From: Flavisphingomonas formosensis
GTDB lineage: Bacteria > Pseudomonadota > Alphaproteobacteria > Sphingomonadales > Sphingomonadaceae
NCBI RefSeq assembly: GCF_009755815.1
Contig: NZ_WRPK01000016.1
Coordinates: forward strand, 1 to 64,000
Length of the DNA stretch: 64,000 nt
Reading direction: 5' to 3'
Below the pieces are notes generated by a model. That model did not search any database and was not told the DNA's origin. It worked only from the letters and a program-made list of their open reading frames with translations. Positions 10,589-20,535 of the stretch are shown here, piece by piece. Every line of letters starts with the position of its first letter. Position 1 is the first letter of the stretch. The position numbers were made by a program, and so were the translations under genes.

Positions 10589-11731
10589 TCAAAGGCCGCG
10601 TCCGATCACCTCCAGCATGATCTCCGAGGTGCCGCCGTAGATGCGCTGCACGCGGGCATCGCGCCACAGGCGAGCAACTTCGAATTCATTCATATATCCA
10701 TGCCCGCCATGAAGTTGCAGCGCCGTGTCGACGACGCGCCACTGCATTTCGGTATGCCAATATTTGGCGGATGACGCTTCGGTGGGCGCGAGCCCGCCCG
10801 CCAGGTATCGCTGGATCGCCCAGTCGAGATGCGCCCAGCCGACCTGAAGCTCGGTCGCGAGGCCCGCCAGGCTGAAGCGGGTGTTCTGGAAATCGAATAC
10901 GGGCCTGCCGAATGCGGAGCGCTCCTTGGTGTAGGACAGCCCGACGTCGAAGGCGCGTTGCGCCGCCGCCTGCGCTCCGACGGCAATGCCGAGGCGCTCT
11001 CGCACGAGCTCACGCATCAGACATCCGAAGCCGCCATTTTCCGGTCCGAGAAGATTCTCTGCCGGGACGCGGACGTCCTCGAAGAACAATTCGGACGTAT
11101 CGCCCGACCATTGCCCGATCTTGTCGAGATTGCGCCCCCGCGTGAACCCCGGGGTTCCGCCCTCGACGATGATGAGGGAGAGACCCTTGCCGCCACGGTC
11201 CTGCGAAGTCCTGGCGACCACGATCATGATGTCGGCATTCTGGCCGTTCGTGATGAAGGTCTTGCTGCCATTGATAACGAAGCTGTCGCCGTCGCGTCGA
11301 GCCGTGGTCCGCACCGATTGCAGGTCCGAACCGGCGCCGGGCTCAGTCATGGCGATCGCGCCGATCTTCGTACCGTTGGCCAGCGGAACCGCAAATTTCC
11401 GCTTCTGTTCCTCGGTGCCGAAATCGATCAGGTAGGGAAGAACCAGTTCCGACTGGAGCAGCACGCAGATGTTGACGCCCGCATAGGCGAACTCTTCCGC
11501 CAACACGGCGTTATAACTGAAATCTAGGCCCATTCCGCCATATTCTTTCGGAACCGAAGGCCCCAGGAAGCCGGCCTCGCCGCATACTTCATAAAACGAC
11601 CGGTCAACGATCCCGTCGTCTTCCCAGCGTTGCAGATGAGGTGTCGCATGCTGTTCGATCAGCCTTCTCGCGGACTCGCGCAGCGCGTGATGGTCTTCGC
11701 CGTAGATTGCCCGGCGCGATACGTCCAACAC
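10589..11731 (-). CDS. Acyl-CoA dehydrogenase
   Basis: A 380-aa acyl-CoA dehydrogenase of the short/medium-chain type. It shows MTEPGAGSDLQS, the KTFITNG strand, and the C-terminal RIYGGTSEIM, whose Glu is the catalytic base; all are intact. It starts with GTG, preceded by AAGGAG at good spacing. Homotetrameric cytoplasmic flavoenzymes of this kind pass electrons to ETF. First gene of a two-gene unit with operator copy B about 96 bp upstream. Together with the enzyme at 304-1521 it suggests two rounds or two branches of oxidation. Confidence 0.92.
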   Translation of the reverse strand: MLDVSRRAIYGEDHHALRESARRLIEQHATPHLQRWEDDGIVDRSFYEVCGEAGFLGPSVPKEYGGMGLDFSYNAVLAEEFAYAGVNICVLLQSELVLPYLIDFGTEEQKRKFAVPLANGTKIGAIAMTEPGAGSDLQSVRTTARRDGDSFVINGSKTFITNGQNADIMIVVARTSQDRGGKGLSLIIVEGGTPGFTRGRNLDKIGQWSGDTSELFFEDVRVPAENLLGPENGGFGCLMRELVRERLGIAVGAQAAAQRAFDVGLSYTKERSAFGRPVFDFQNTRFSLAGLATELQVGWAHLDWAIQRYLAGGLAPTEASSAKYWHTEMQWRVVDTALQLHGGHGYMNEFEVARLWRDARVQRIYGGTSEIMLEVIGRGL

Positions 11732-11826
11732 CGTCTCTCTCCTTCAAATGATAGGCGCGACGCAAGGGCCGGCGGCCGTGGCGGTCAGGCCGGGTCAATC
11801 TATCAGACGCGGATTCCGGGAGTCCG

Positions 11827-11867
11827 AAATGACCCGAAGCGCACGCGCAAGGGGACTTTTTGCGCAG
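11827..11867 (+). promoter_or_regulatory. Putative AraC-type operator, copy B
   Basis: A 41-bp element, AAATGACCCGAAGCGCAC followed by GACTTTTTGCGCAG, matching the shared pattern. It is upstream of the acyl-CoA dehydrogenase gene (10589-11731) and downstream of the MaoC gene. Confidence 0.7.
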
Positions 11868-11905
11868 GGCGCGACGATGGATTTCGGTACCGCGCTCCGC
11901 AATCC

Positions 11906-12358
11906 TCAAGCAAAGAATTGCGTCAGCCACACTGCGGTCAGCGCAGGCTTTCCGCCGCCTTCGATCTCGACGATGATGTCGCTGATCTGCTGCAACTGGC
12001 CCGGTTGCCTTTGTTCCACAGACGTGACCGTCGAGACCGCGCGGACCCGACTTCCGGAGCGGACCGGAGCGATGAAACGAACCCGATCGAACCCGTAATT
12101 CACGCCCATCCGGACTTGCGGGATTGGCGGGCGGGCCGTGATCTCCATCAGCCGCGGGAGCAGCGACAGGGTGAGAAAGCCGTGCGCTACGGTTCCGCCG
12201 AAGGGCGTCGCAGCCGCCCGTTCGGGATCGAGATGGATATATTGGTAATCAAGTGTCGCATCGGCGAACCGGTTGATCATCGCCTGATCGATGGAAAGCC
12301 ATTGCGAATGGCGCGCTATGCCGACCTCGGCCAGAAGCGCGTTCAAGATGTCGCTCAT
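11906..12358 (-). CDS. MaoC-family (R)-specific enoyl-CoA hydratase
   Basis: A 150-aa single hot-dog domain. The hydratase motif is FADATLDYQYIHLDPERA followed by PFGGTVAHGFLTLSLL, with the Asp/His pair of MaoC-type hydratases. It would hydrate an enoyl-CoA to the (R)-3-hydroxy form, or dehydrate a branched or cyclic hydroxyacyl-CoA. Twelve bp separate it from the APH-kinase gene upstream. It is the last gene of the long operon that begins at the TonB receptor. Confidence 0.88.
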   Translation of the reverse strand: MSDILNALLAEVGIARHSQWLSIDQAMINRFADATLDYQYIHLDPERAAATPFGGTVAHGFLTLSLLPRLMEITARPPIPQVRMGVNYGFDRVRFIAPVRSGSRVRAVSTVTSVEQRQPGQLQQISDIIVEIEGGGKPALTAVWLTQFFA

Positions 12359-12370
12359 GCATGCGCTCCG

Positions 12371-13396
12371 TCAGACATCGGCGGCGCCGGCGCGCCGGGC
12401 ATGTGCCCAGGCGGTTTGGGCGAAGATGGGCAGCTTCGCGACTGTTTCGAGCGCTTGCGAGCTTGAAGCGTTACCCTCGATCAATCGCCTCTTGATGCCC
12501 TGGATGATTCCCGCCGCGCGGAAGAGGTTATAGGCGAAATACCAGTCGAGATCGGGGAGATCGGTTCGGCCGGAAGCCGTGCAATAGCGGGCGACCGCTT
12601 CGTCGAGCGTGGGAATGCCGGATTCTGCGAAATCCACCCCGGCAAGCCCGGCGCGCCCGTCGCTCGGCAACACCCAGCACATCGCGAGATAGGTAAAGTC
12701 CGCCAAGGGATCGCCCAGCGTGGCCAATTCCCAGTCCAGCACGGCGAGGACATCCGGAGTCTCGGGCGCGAAAATCAAATTATCGATACGGTAGTCGCCG
12801 TGGATGATCGCGACGCCCGATTGTTCCGGCAACGTACGGGGGAGCCATTCGATCAGCTTTTCGATCTCGGGAACGTCATCCGTCTGCGAGAGGCGATACT
12901 GCCTCGTCCAGCGCTCGACCTGCCGTTGCATATAATTGCCGGGCCGGCCGAAGGATCCCAGGCAGATCGCACCAGGGTCGATGGAATGAAGCCGCGCTGC
13001 AACATCGATCATCGCTCCATAGCAGTGGCCGCGATCGGCCTTCGACAGATCGGGCAGAGCGCCATCCCAGAAGGTGCGCCCCTCTACCATCTCCATCAGA
13101 TAGAATGCCGAGCCTATCACCGTCGGGTCCTGGCACAGGGCGATCGGGCGTGGCACGGGAAAGCCGGTCGGATGCAGCGCGGATAGCAGCTCGAACTCGC
13201 GCTCAACTGCGTGGGCGGAAGGCAAGAGCGGGCCAAAAGGCTTTCGGCGGAGCACATATTTTCCTTCCACCGCGTCGATCCGATATGTCGGATTGGACTG
13301 CCCACCAGAGAATTTCTCTATGGATACCGGCGTATCGGGGAGCGCGCTGATGCTGCCCATCCAACGCGACAGGGCTGTTTCGTCAAGGTCGCTCAT
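12371..13396 (-). CDS. APH-family phosphotransferase, second copy
   Basis: A 341-aa kinase-fold protein with the catalytic HGDYRIDN and VLDWELATLGDPLADF, the same subfamily as the protein at 1533-2609. Kinases of this group are associated with acyl-CoA dehydrogenases of the ACAD10/11 type. The ATG at 13396 overlaps the stop of the short NMO-like gene (ATGA). Two such kinases in one cluster suggest that phosphorylation of hydroxyacyl-CoAs is a real feature of the pathway. Confidence 0.85.
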   Translation of the reverse strand: MSDLDETALSRWMGSISALPDTPVSIEKFSGGQSNPTYRIDAVEGKYVLRRKPFGPLLPSAHAVEREFELLSALHPTGFPVPRPIALCQDPTVIGSAFYLMEMVEGRTFWDGALPDLSKADRGHCYGAMIDVAARLHSIDPGAICLGSFGRPGNYMQRQVERWTRQYRLSQTDDVPEIEKLIEWLPRTLPEQSGVAIIHGDYRIDNLIFAPETPDVLAVLDWELATLGDPLADFTYLAMCWVLPSDGRAGLAGVDFAESGIPTLDEAVARYCTASGRTDLPDLDWYFAYNLFRAAGIIQGIKRRLIEGNASSSQALETVAKLPIFAQTAWAHARRAGAADV

Positions 13397-13680
13397 CGCA
13401 CGACGGCCCCCCGGCCGAGGATTGTGCGGGAGTTCAGCGTCGCAACTGTGTCGTGATATGTTCGCATCATCTCGTCCAGAATCCGCTTGATGGGCTGCAC
13501 CATCTTCGCGATTTCGGCGTGGATCGTCTCGAGTTCGCCGGACGACGTCTCGATCATGCCCATGCCTCCTGCGTTCGAGACCGCCGACGACAGCTGTGAT
13601 CGCGAGATCCAGCCCATCGCTGCCTGAATCACCGGCTTTTCGATGCCGAGAATCTCGGTCACCCGTGTGCGGGCCGACAT
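13393..13680 (-). pseudogene. Truncated nitronate-monooxygenase-like protein
   Basis: A 95-aa frame whose first half matches the N-terminus of NMO/NPD flavoproteins (GIEKPVIQAAMGWIS, then NAGGMGMIETSS). Family members are about 320-370 aa. The FMN-phosphate loop, catalytic His segment and barrel end seen in the full-length relative at 3378-4376 are all missing. After about residue 60 it continues with IKRILDEMMRTYHD, which could be a remnant of the family C-terminus, suggesting an in-frame internal deletion. The frame is intact and coupled (ATGA) to the kinase gene downstream, so it may survive mainly for translational coupling. Confidence 0.6.
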
Positions 13681-13731
13681 GTGTGGTCTCTCCGCTATAT
13701 GGACCGAGACAGGCTGCAGACTGGCCGCATC

Positions 13732-14985
13732 CTAGATCCGCTCGATGATAATGGCGGGCGCCATCCCGCCCGCTGCACACATGGTGACGAGACCATAGCG
13801 TCCGTTGGTCCGCTCCAGCTCGTCCAGGACAGTGCCGACCAGGATCGCGCCCGTGGCGCCGATCGGATGCCCCAGTGCGATCGATCCACCATTGACGTTG
13901 ACCTTGGCGCGATCGAGGTCGAGATCGCGGATGAATTTCTCCGCCACGACAGCGAAGGCTTCGTTGATCTCCCAGAGGTCGATATCGTCCTTGGTCAGTC
14001 CCGCCTTGGCGAGCACTTTTCTGGCCGCAGGCACCGGCGCGTTGAGCATCAGCGTCGGATCGTCACCGATATTCGCGGTGGCGACGATGCGGGCTCGCAG
14101 CGTGAGGCCATGCTTTTCCGCATAATCACGCGACGCAAGCAATATGGCGGCGGCGCCGTCCACCACGCCTGACGAGTTGCCGGCATGGTGCACGTGATTG
14201 ATCTCGAGTTCGGGATAACGGCGGCTGACCTGCTGACGGTAGGTCGTTCCCTTGTCGTCATAGGGCCAGTCGGCGAGCCCCGCGAACGCAGGCTTGAGAC
14301 TCGCCAAGGTCTCGATCGTCGTCTCCGGACGCGGATATTCCTCGTGGTCGAGCACAACGTTGTCGTCATCGTCCACGACCGGAACTGTCGATCGCGCGAA
14401 ACGTCCTTCGGCAATGGCGACCTGGGCGCGCCGCTGGCTTTCCGCGGCGAACGCATCAAGTTCTGCGCGGGAGATTCCTTCGAGCGTCGCGATCGCGTCG
14501 CCGCAGACACCCTGGTTGGATTGGGGATGACGTGCGTCGAGCCGATCATTCCAGGAGCCGAGAACGGCTGGTGGCCTTCCGGATGCCAAATCCTCTGCCG
14601 ACAGCGAGCCAGTATAGCTCATCATCTCGGTTCCACCGGCGATGACAAGATCTTCCATGCCGCTCATGATCTGGGCTGCCGCCAGACTGACCGAAGTAAT
14701 GCCGCCCCCGCAGAAGCGATCCAAAGTCACGCCTGACGCGCGAACATCGAACCCAGCATCGAGAGCTGCCATCCGGCCAAGATCGCCGCCCTGCTTTTCG
14801 CGCTGGGTGGAAGTGGACCAGATGATGTCGTCGATATCGGCCGTCTGGAGATGATTCCGTTCGACAAGCGCCTTCAGCACGGTTGCGCCCAACTGTTGGG
14901 GATGCAGGTGCGAGAGGGCGCCCTTACCCGCCTTGCCGATGCCCCGCGGTGTCCTGACCGCGTCGATAATATACGCCTCTGTCAT
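13732..14985 (-). CDS. Thiolase (acetyl-CoA C-acetyltransferase family)
   Basis: A 417-aa thiolase with nucleophile Cys in [39 protein letters not shown] and the second Cys in [10 protein letters not shown]. The insert [15 protein letters not shown] is typical of thiolases acting on larger or branched acyl chains. The start at 14985 gives the canonical [15 protein letters not shown]; a start at 15012 is also possible. It sits between an alpha/beta hydrolase gene and the truncated NMO gene in the same operon. Confidence 0.91.
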   Translation of the reverse strand: MTEAYIIDAVRTPRGIGKAGKGALSHLHPQQLGATVLKALVERNHLQTADIDDIIWSTSTQREKQGGDLGRMAALDAGFDVRASGVTLDRFCGGGITSVSLAAAQIMSGMEDLVIAGGTEMMSYTGSLSAEDLASGRPPAVLGSWNDRLDARHPQSNQGVCGDAIATLEGISRAELDAFAAESQRRAQVAIAEGRFARSTVPVVDDDDNVVLDHEEYPRPETTIETLASLKPAFAGLADWPYDDKGTTYRQQVSRRYPELEINHVHHAGNSSGVVDGAAAILLASRDYAEKHGLTLRARIVATANIGDDPTLMLNAPVPAARKVLAKAGLTKDDIDLWEINEAFAVVAEKFIRDLDLDRAKVNVNGGSIALGHPIGATGAILVGTVLDELERTNGRYGLVTMCAAGGMAPAIIIERI

Positions 14986-15015
14986 CCGCCCGACTCCCGT
15001 TCCATGGCTCATTCG

Positions 15016-15750
15016 TCACAATCTCCCCCCGGGCGCGCCGCCCACGATCTCTTCCATGATTTCCGCCAATTCCGCCGGGCGCGACAGGAACGGCGAATGA
15101 TCCGTGTCCATCGTGAAGACGCGATCCACACCCGCTCGCTGATACATGGCCATCTGGGCGTGCGGCAGGATCGCCCGATCGCGCAGACACTCCACATAAT
15201 AGCGGGGAATGCGCCCGTACCGCTCATCGCTGAGCGTCGGCCGGGTCATAGCGATCGTGCCGGGCTGTGGCTGCACCTTGCCCGTCGCCCAGGCCGCGTC
15301 GCTTTCCTCGCATTCGCCATAGAAGAGATCAGCTATTGCGTCTTCCCGTACGGCGATCATTCCATCGGGCGTAAAGTAGAGCTTGTCGATGATCACGGCA
15401 GTGCCGTCACCGACGGCATCGCTACAGACCTCTCCGCTGCGAGGCAGCATCGCGGCGATGTAGATCAGGCCCGCGATGCGCCCTGCCGCTTGTTCAGCCG
15501 CCGCGGTGATCGTGGCGCCGCCCAAGGAGTGACCGACCAGCCAGACATTGTCGCCCAGCCTGTCGACGGCTGCGGCGACCTGCGCGACGCAGCGATCCAA
15601 GCTAACCTCTTCGGGAGGCGTCTGGTCGCGCCCGCTTCCTGGCAAGTCGATGGCCACCGCTTCGTGCCCTTTGCCCGCGAGGATCGGTAACAGCCTTTCC
15701 CAGCACCAAGCGCCATGCCAAGCCCCGTGCACGAACACCAATTGCGCCAC
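15016..15750 (-). CDS. Alpha/beta hydrolase (salicylate-esterase/hydroxynitrile-lyase-like)
   Basis: A 244-aa alpha/beta hydrolase beginning FVHGAWHGAWCW (oxyanion region), with the nucleophile elbow GHSLGG and a C-terminal DTDHSPFLS carrying the catalytic His. This N-terminal pattern is shared with plant methyl-esterases and hydroxynitrile lyases. No signal peptide is seen, so it is cytoplasmic. It probably hydrolyses an ester, lactone or thioester intermediate. Confidence 0.83.
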   Translation of the reverse strand: MAQLVFVHGAWHGAWCWERLLPILAGKGHEAVAIDLPGSGRDQTPPEEVSLDRCVAQVAAAVDRLGDNVWLVGHSLGGATITAAAEQAAGRIAGLIYIAAMLPRSGEVCSDAVGDGTAVIIDKLYFTPDGMIAVREDAIADLFYGECEESDAAWATGKVQPQPGTIAMTRPTLSDERYGRIPRYYVECLRDRAILPHAQMAMYQRAGVDRVFTMDTDHSPFLSRPAELAEIMEEIVGGAPGGRL

Positions 15751-15767
15751 CTTGCGACCCCCGTGTT

Positions 15768-17342
15768 TTAGGCAACCGTGCCGGTGAAGCGATCACGCAG
15801 CTCCGTTTTCAGCACCTTGCCGATCGCAGAACGAGGCAACGCATCGACGATTTCGAACGCTTGGGGACGCTGCGTCTTGCCGACCCGCGCCGCGACGAAC
15901 TCGGTGAGCTCGGGGATTGAAAGCCTCATATTTTCCCGCGACGTGACGAACGCGACCGGCGTTTCACCCCAGGCTTCTGAGGGCATGCCGACCACGGCCA
16001 CCTCTTGCACAGCAGGATGCTGCGCAATGATCGCCTCAATGTCGGACGGATAGATGTTGAAGCCGCCCGATATGATCATGTCCTTCTTGCGGTCCATGAG
16101 GATGAAGAAGCCGTCCTCGTCGAAGCGACCAATGTCGCCCGTCCGGATGAACCGTTGACCATCGGGGCTGTACCATTCAGCGGACGCGGTCTTGGCAGGC
16201 TGATTATGATAACCGGTCATCATCTGGGGGGAACGGCCTACCACCTCGCCGACCGCGCCGAAGGGCAACTCGACCCCGTTTTCGTCGATGACGCGCAGGT
16301 CATGGCCGGGCGGCGTACAACCCACAGTGTGCAATTTACCCGGATTGTCGTGCGCCACCAGCATGAAGGACCCGCCGCCCTCGGTCATGCCATAAAATTC
16401 GATCAGCCCCCCCGGCCAGCGCCTGAGAACATCCTCCTTCAGGGCGGTGGAGAAGGGAGCCGAACTGCCGAACTTCATGACGAACGACGACAAATCAAAC
16501 TGGTCGAAATCCGGAACAGCCATGATCCTGCGATATTGGACTGGCACCAGCATGGCATGCGTGGCCCGATGGCGTTCCGCCAGTTCGAGGAAACTGCGCG
16601 CGTCGAACCTGCGCATCAGGATCAAGGCGCCGCCATGACCAAGCGTGGCGAACACGCTTCCCAAGGTGGTGTTGGAATAGAGCGGTGTCGGAACCATCGT
16701 CACGGCATCGGGTCCATATCGCAGCAATCCACTCGCGGAGGCGATCGAAACCCAGCGGTAGGCGTGACTGTGCACGATCCCCTTCGGCGTGCCGGTGGTT
16801 CCCGAGGAGTAGATGATGTTGAAGGCCCAACCGGGATCGATCGCCACCGGCTGCGGCTTGGCGCCGTCTTCGGGTAGCCAGGTCTCGAAAGCGATGCCCG
16901 CCGAAGACGCATCGAGCGCTATTGTACGAACCGGGATTTGGTCCGTCACCGACGCCATCGAATTAGCGGTGCCTTGGTCGAGGAAGAAAAGCTGCGCCGC
17001 GCAATCGGAAAGCATCATCAGGAGTTGTTGGGGGGTCGAGGATGGCGCCAGCGGCGATACCGCCACTCCTATCCGCAGCGCGCCAAGGAAGGTGGCCAGA
17101 TATTCCAACGAATCCTGGGCGCATATGGCGATCGCCATTGTCGGCTGCACGCCATCACGCTGGAGAGCGACGGCCACGCGATCCACCAGCTCGTTCAAGG
17201 TGCTGTAAGAGACTATCCGATCGCCATCTACCACCGCCGTCGCGTTCGGACGGGCGCGGGCATGAGATGCTATGAGGTCCGATAACAAGCCGAACGGGCC
17301 GGCGAGAACTTCCTCCGCGGTCTTCCAGGTGTCGCCAGCCAT
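15768..17342 (-). CDS. Acyl-CoA synthetase (AMP-forming)
   Basis: A 524-aa adenylate-forming ligase. The ATP-binding loop YSSGTTGTPKG, the YGMTEGGG motif, TGDIGRFDEDGF, the hinge DRKKDMIISGGFNIYP and the C-terminal catalytic lysine context RSAIGKVLK are all present. It activates a carboxylic acid to its CoA ester, the entry step of the cluster. GGGAGG lies upstream of the ATG. It follows an alpha/beta hydrolase in the receptor-led operon, which fits uptake, then hydrolysis, then activation. Confidence 0.92.
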   Translation of the reverse strand: MAGDTWKTAEEVLAGPFGLLSDLIASHARARPNATAVVDGDRIVSYSTLNELVDRVAVALQRDGVQPTMAIAICAQDSLEYLATFLGALRIGVAVSPLAPSSTPQQLLMMLSDCAAQLFFLDQGTANSMASVTDQIPVRTIALDASSAGIAFETWLPEDGAKPQPVAIDPGWAFNIIYSSGTTGTPKGIVHSHAYRWVSIASASGLLRYGPDAVTMVPTPLYSNTTLGSVFATLGHGGALILMRRFDARSFLELAERHRATHAMLVPVQYRRIMAVPDFDQFDLSSFVMKFGSSAPFSTALKEDVLRRWPGGLIEFYGMTEGGGSFMLVAHDNPGKLHTVGCTPPGHDLRVIDENGVELPFGAVGEVVGRSPQMMTGYHNQPAKTASAEWYSPDGQRFIRTGDIGRFDEDGFFILMDRKKDMIISGGFNIYPSDIEAIIAQHPAVQEVAVVGMPSEAWGETPVAFVTSRENMRLSIPELTEFVAARVGKTQRPQAFEIVDALPRSAIGKVLKTELRDRFTGTVA

Positions 17343-17396
17343 CAGAACCTCCCACCATGCGGGTCAATGCCTTCAGCGACGACTTCCATCGGACGC

Positions 17397-18251
17397 TCAC
17401 GCATTGGCGTTCGTCATCGACGCCGCTTTCGCCAGCTGATCAGATCGCATAGCTTCGCGGTCATACTGCCAGAAGGTGACGATCTCTCGGACGACCCGAT
17501 CGGGAGCTTCCAGTGGAAGCAGATGGCCTTCCGTCGTGAAAATGATTTCCTTGCAGTTCGGGATTGCGAGCGCGGTCGCATGTTGCGTGAACAGGGGCAC
17601 GACATTGTCGAGCGCCCCGTTGATCATCAACACTGGTAGTTGAAGATTGCGAATATCGTCGATGATGACCCGATCGACGAACTCCTTGAAGTAGACCTCA
17701 TGAACCCGGCGATCCATCAATATGACCGCGTCGATATGCGCGGTGGGATGGCCTCCGCGCACCGACTGCGGCGGTATCGTCTTCAGGAGAAATTCACGAT
17801 CGTTCCCGTGGTCGATCCAAAGCTGCCCGATCTCCGGCGGAGTATCCTTTCCGCCCTCAGCGGATGCGGTCGTGATCAAACACAGCGCCGAGAACGTGGC
17901 CGGATGACGGACTTCACAAAACATGCCCGTAAAGCCTCCGAACGAGTGACCTATATAGAACGGCTTCTCGATCCCGAGAGCCTCGACGAAGGCTGCGACG
18001 TCGTCGGCGACGGCGGACATCGACCAACCATCGATCTCTGACGCGGAGGCGCCGTGCCCGCGCAGGTCCAGGGCGTAAATTGTGAAGTGTTTTTCCAGGC
18101 TGCCTAGAAATTCGCCGTATATATCCTCGCCGGTGCTTCGACCGCTATAGCCGTGCGCGAAGACCGCCGGAGGCTTGCTCGATCCTTCGGATCGAACCTG
18201 ATATCCGAGACGCACACCGTTCACATCGATATGGCGAATGTCGTATGCCAT
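17397..18251 (-). CDS. Alpha/beta hydrolase
   Basis: A 284-aa alpha/beta hydrolase with FAHGYSGRST near the oxyanion hole, DLRGHGAS, nucleophile elbow GHSFGG and a C-terminal TEGHLLPLE His segment. It starts MAYDIRHIDVNGVRLGY; a GGAA-type site precedes the ATG at 18251. A clear paralogue lies at 32546-33340 (same HGYSGRST, RGHGAS and VILMDR stretches), so one arose from the other or both mark ends of one pathway. Probable ester or lactone hydrolase, cytoplasmic. Confidence 0.85.
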   Translation of the reverse strand: MAYDIRHIDVNGVRLGYQVRSEGSSKPPAVFAHGYSGRSTGEDIYGEFLGSLEKHFTIYALDLRGHGASASEIDGWSMSAVADDVAAFVEALGIEKPFYIGHSFGGFTGMFCEVRHPATFSALCLITTASAEGGKDTPPEIGQLWIDHGNDREFLLKTIPPQSVRGGHPTAHIDAVILMDRRVHEVYFKEFVDRVIIDDIRNLQLPVLMINGALDNVVPLFTQHATALAIPNCKEIIFTTEGHLLPLEAPDRVVREIVTFWQYDREAMRSDQLAKAASMTNANA

Positions 18252-18281
18252 CTTATTCCATTCTAGGTGGTGTGGAGACAT

Positions 18282-18312
18282 GAAATGGCCCGGCCAGACG
18301 CCGGGCCATTTC
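18282..18312. terminator. Perfect 13-bp hairpin between receptor and hydrolase genes
   Basis: GAAATGGCCCGGC (18282-18294) pairs exactly with GCCGGGCCATTTC (18300-18312) around a 5-nt loop. It lies 13 bp beyond the stop codon of the TonB receptor gene. There is no T-run, so it may be an attenuating or mRNA-stabilising hairpin that makes receptor expression exceed that of the downstream enzymes. Confidence 0.7.
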
Positions 18313-18324
18313 ACTATGGGGATG

Positions 18325-20535
18325 TCAAAAGTGATATCCGATCGACATGCCGATCTGGCGGCCCGGCTGATATTTCCCGAGCGCCATCGAGGCCAGGCCG
18401 GAAGAAACGACCGTGACGTTGTCCTTGACCTGCTTATCGGTCACGTTGGTAGCGAAAAGGCTGCCCGTCCAACGCCCGTCCTTGCTTTTGTAATTCAAGG
18501 CGAGGTCTAGCTTGCCCACAGCGCCCTGCGACGAAATGGGAATATTGAATTCGCTGAAATAGATCTTGGATTTCCAATTGTAACGGACATTCGGCGTCAG
18601 CGTACCATTGCCGAGCGGCATGTCATAATAGGCGGCAATGCTCCCCGACCACTTGGCACTGTTGGGCAGGCTGTTTCCGGCCAGATCGAACACGCACTGT
18701 GACGTCGCCGGATCCACGGTGCAACCCGGTCCTGCCGGACGGGCGGCATCAGCGGTCAGGAATTTGTCGAACCGCGCGTGCAGCCAGGAGCCGTTCGCCT
18801 CGATCCGCAACCGATCGGTCGGGCGGATGACCGTTTCGAGCTCGATACCGTCGACTGTCGCCTTTGCGGCGTTGGTGACGCCAACGGTGATGAACAAGAT
18901 TTGGTTCACCTGCAGGTCGTTGTACTTCATGTGGAAGGCAGAGAGATTGGCCTGCAGCGCCCCTCCAAGAAAGCGCCCCTTCAAGCCTGCTTCAAAGCTG
19001 TCGTTGGTTTCCGGGTTAAATGCCGAAGCGGCGGTGCCGAGGACGAAGCCACCACTCTTGTAGCCCTTCGCGTATTTGGCGTAGCCGGTAACCGCCGCAC
19101 TCAGATCGTAGGATAGGCCGCCTTCATAGGTGAGACGGTTCCAAGAATGGGAGTCGCTGGGCAACGCGCCGACGAACGAACTGAACGAGTTCGGCACCGA
19201 CTTGCGGTCGTGCGTGTAGCGCAGGCCGCCGAATATCTTCAAAGATCCAAGCGCATATTGAGCATGGCCGAACCCCGCATAGGATTCCGTGTTCACCGTC
19301 CCGTAGGTAGTGAAGAGGAAGCTGGGGCCAAACAGCTGCGTCAGCTGCGAGTGGGGCACCTGAACTGTCTGGTTCAGATGTTCGTAATAATAATTGGCCC
19401 CGATCACATATGTGAATGGGCTGGATGGATCCGAGCTGTATATCAGCTCGGCGTACTTCTGGTTCACATGGTCATTGAACCTCGAGCTGGTGAACTCTAC
19501 CGCGGTCCCATCGCCATCGAAGTCGGTCCTCTGCCGTGTTTCATTATACGACACGAGCGCTTTCAACGAACCCGCAGCGAGGTTCCAGTTGGCGGTGAGG
19601 TTGACCATCGTAGACGCAAGGTTCCTCGCGCCGTGCGTGACGGGAATTTCGCGCGCGTTGGGATTGCCAGCGTCGGCCCCCTGTATGGGTGCAGGTCCGA
19701 AGGGGGTCGCAAAGGGGACGCCGGCGGGGTTGCCCAGCAAGAAGCTGGCCGTTCCCGAATCGTCGATGACTTGATGCTCCACGAGCAGGCGGACGTCGAA
19801 ATCGTCCGATGGGAGCCACTGCAGCTGTCCGCGGACCGCATTATTCTTGAGACCATCGAGCCGGAACGGGCTGCTTGTCGTGGTGTTGCGGGTGAAACCC
19901 TTGTTGTAATTCTGCACCACCGATACACGACCCAGCAGCCTGCCGTCCGACGTCAGCGGCCCGCTCAGATAGGCGGTCGTGCGCATCAGCGTAGGATCGA
20001 CGCCCAATGTGAGATCCACTCCATAGGACAGATCCGCGGTCGGCAGATTCGGGATGAGATTCACGGCACCGCCAGTGGCATTGCGCCCGAACAGCGTGCC
20101 TTGCGGTCCCCGCAGGACCTCGACGCGGTTGACATCGAGGAACGATGTCAGCGCGAAAATGCTCTGGCCCAGATAGACTCCGTCCGACGTAACGGCGACG
20201 CCGGGCTCACCGCCGGCTTGCGAAAGATTGCCGTTGCCGATGCCGCGGATGCTGACGTTCGCCTTGTCGCCAAACGACGAGATCTGGATGTTCGGCGTCC
20301 GTGAGGTCAGATCACCCAGGGTGGCGATCCGCTCATCGCGGAGCTTGGTGTCGCTGAAGGCCGAAATCGCCGAAGGAACCTTGGAAATGGCCTCGCTTCG
20401 CCGGGAGGCGGTCACGACGATTTCCTCGAGATCGGCCGACGACGATGACTTTTCGGATGCCGCCTGAGCCATGGCCTGTTCTGAAAAGCCGGCGATGAGG
20501 CATGAAGCGCTCACCAGGAGATATGCGATTCTCAT
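18325..20535 (-). CDS. TonB-dependent outer-membrane receptor
   Basis: A 736-aa receptor. A signal peptide (MRIAYLLVSASCLIAGF...AMAQA) precedes a TonB-box-like LEEIVVTASRR. The plug domain contains VSIRGIG and EVLRGPQGTLFGRNATGGAVN, and the C-terminal barrel ends GRQIGMSIGYHF with the terminal Phe of outer-membrane proteins. It would import the cluster's substrate across the outer membrane with TonB energy. The ATG at 20535 is preceded by GGAGGGG. First gene of the long minus-strand operon; operator copy C is 90 bp upstream. Confidence 0.94.
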   Translation of the reverse strand: MRIAYLLVSASCLIAGFSEQAMAQAASEKSSSSADLEEIVVTASRRSEAISKVPSAISAFSDTKLRDERIATLGDLTSRTPNIQISSFGDKANVSIRGIGNGNLSQAGGEPGVAVTSDGVYLGQSIFALTSFLDVNRVEVLRGPQGTLFGRNATGGAVNLIPNLPTADLSYGVDLTLGVDPTLMRTTAYLSGPLTSDGRLLGRVSVVQNYNKGFTRNTTTSSPFRLDGLKNNAVRGQLQWLPSDDFDVRLLVEHQVIDDSGTASFLLGNPAGVPFATPFGPAPIQGADAGNPNAREIPVTHGARNLASTMVNLTANWNLAAGSLKALVSYNETRQRTDFDGDGTAVEFTSSRFNDHVNQKYAELIYSSDPSSPFTYVIGANYYYEHLNQTVQVPHSQLTQLFGPSFLFTTYGTVNTESYAGFGHAQYALGSLKIFGGLRYTHDRKSVPNSFSSFVGALPSDSHSWNRLTYEGGLSYDLSAAVTGYAKYAKGYKSGGFVLGTAASAFNPETNDSFEAGLKGRFLGGALQANLSAFHMKYNDLQVNQILFITVGVTNAAKATVDGIELETVIRPTDRLRIEANGSWLHARFDKFLTADAARPAGPGCTVDPATSQCVFDLAGNSLPNSAKWSGSIAAYYDMPLGNGTLTPNVRYNWKSKIYFSEFNIPISSQGAVGKLDLALNYKSKDGRWTGSLFATNVTDKQVKDNVTVVSSGLASMALGKYQPGRQIGMSIGYHF

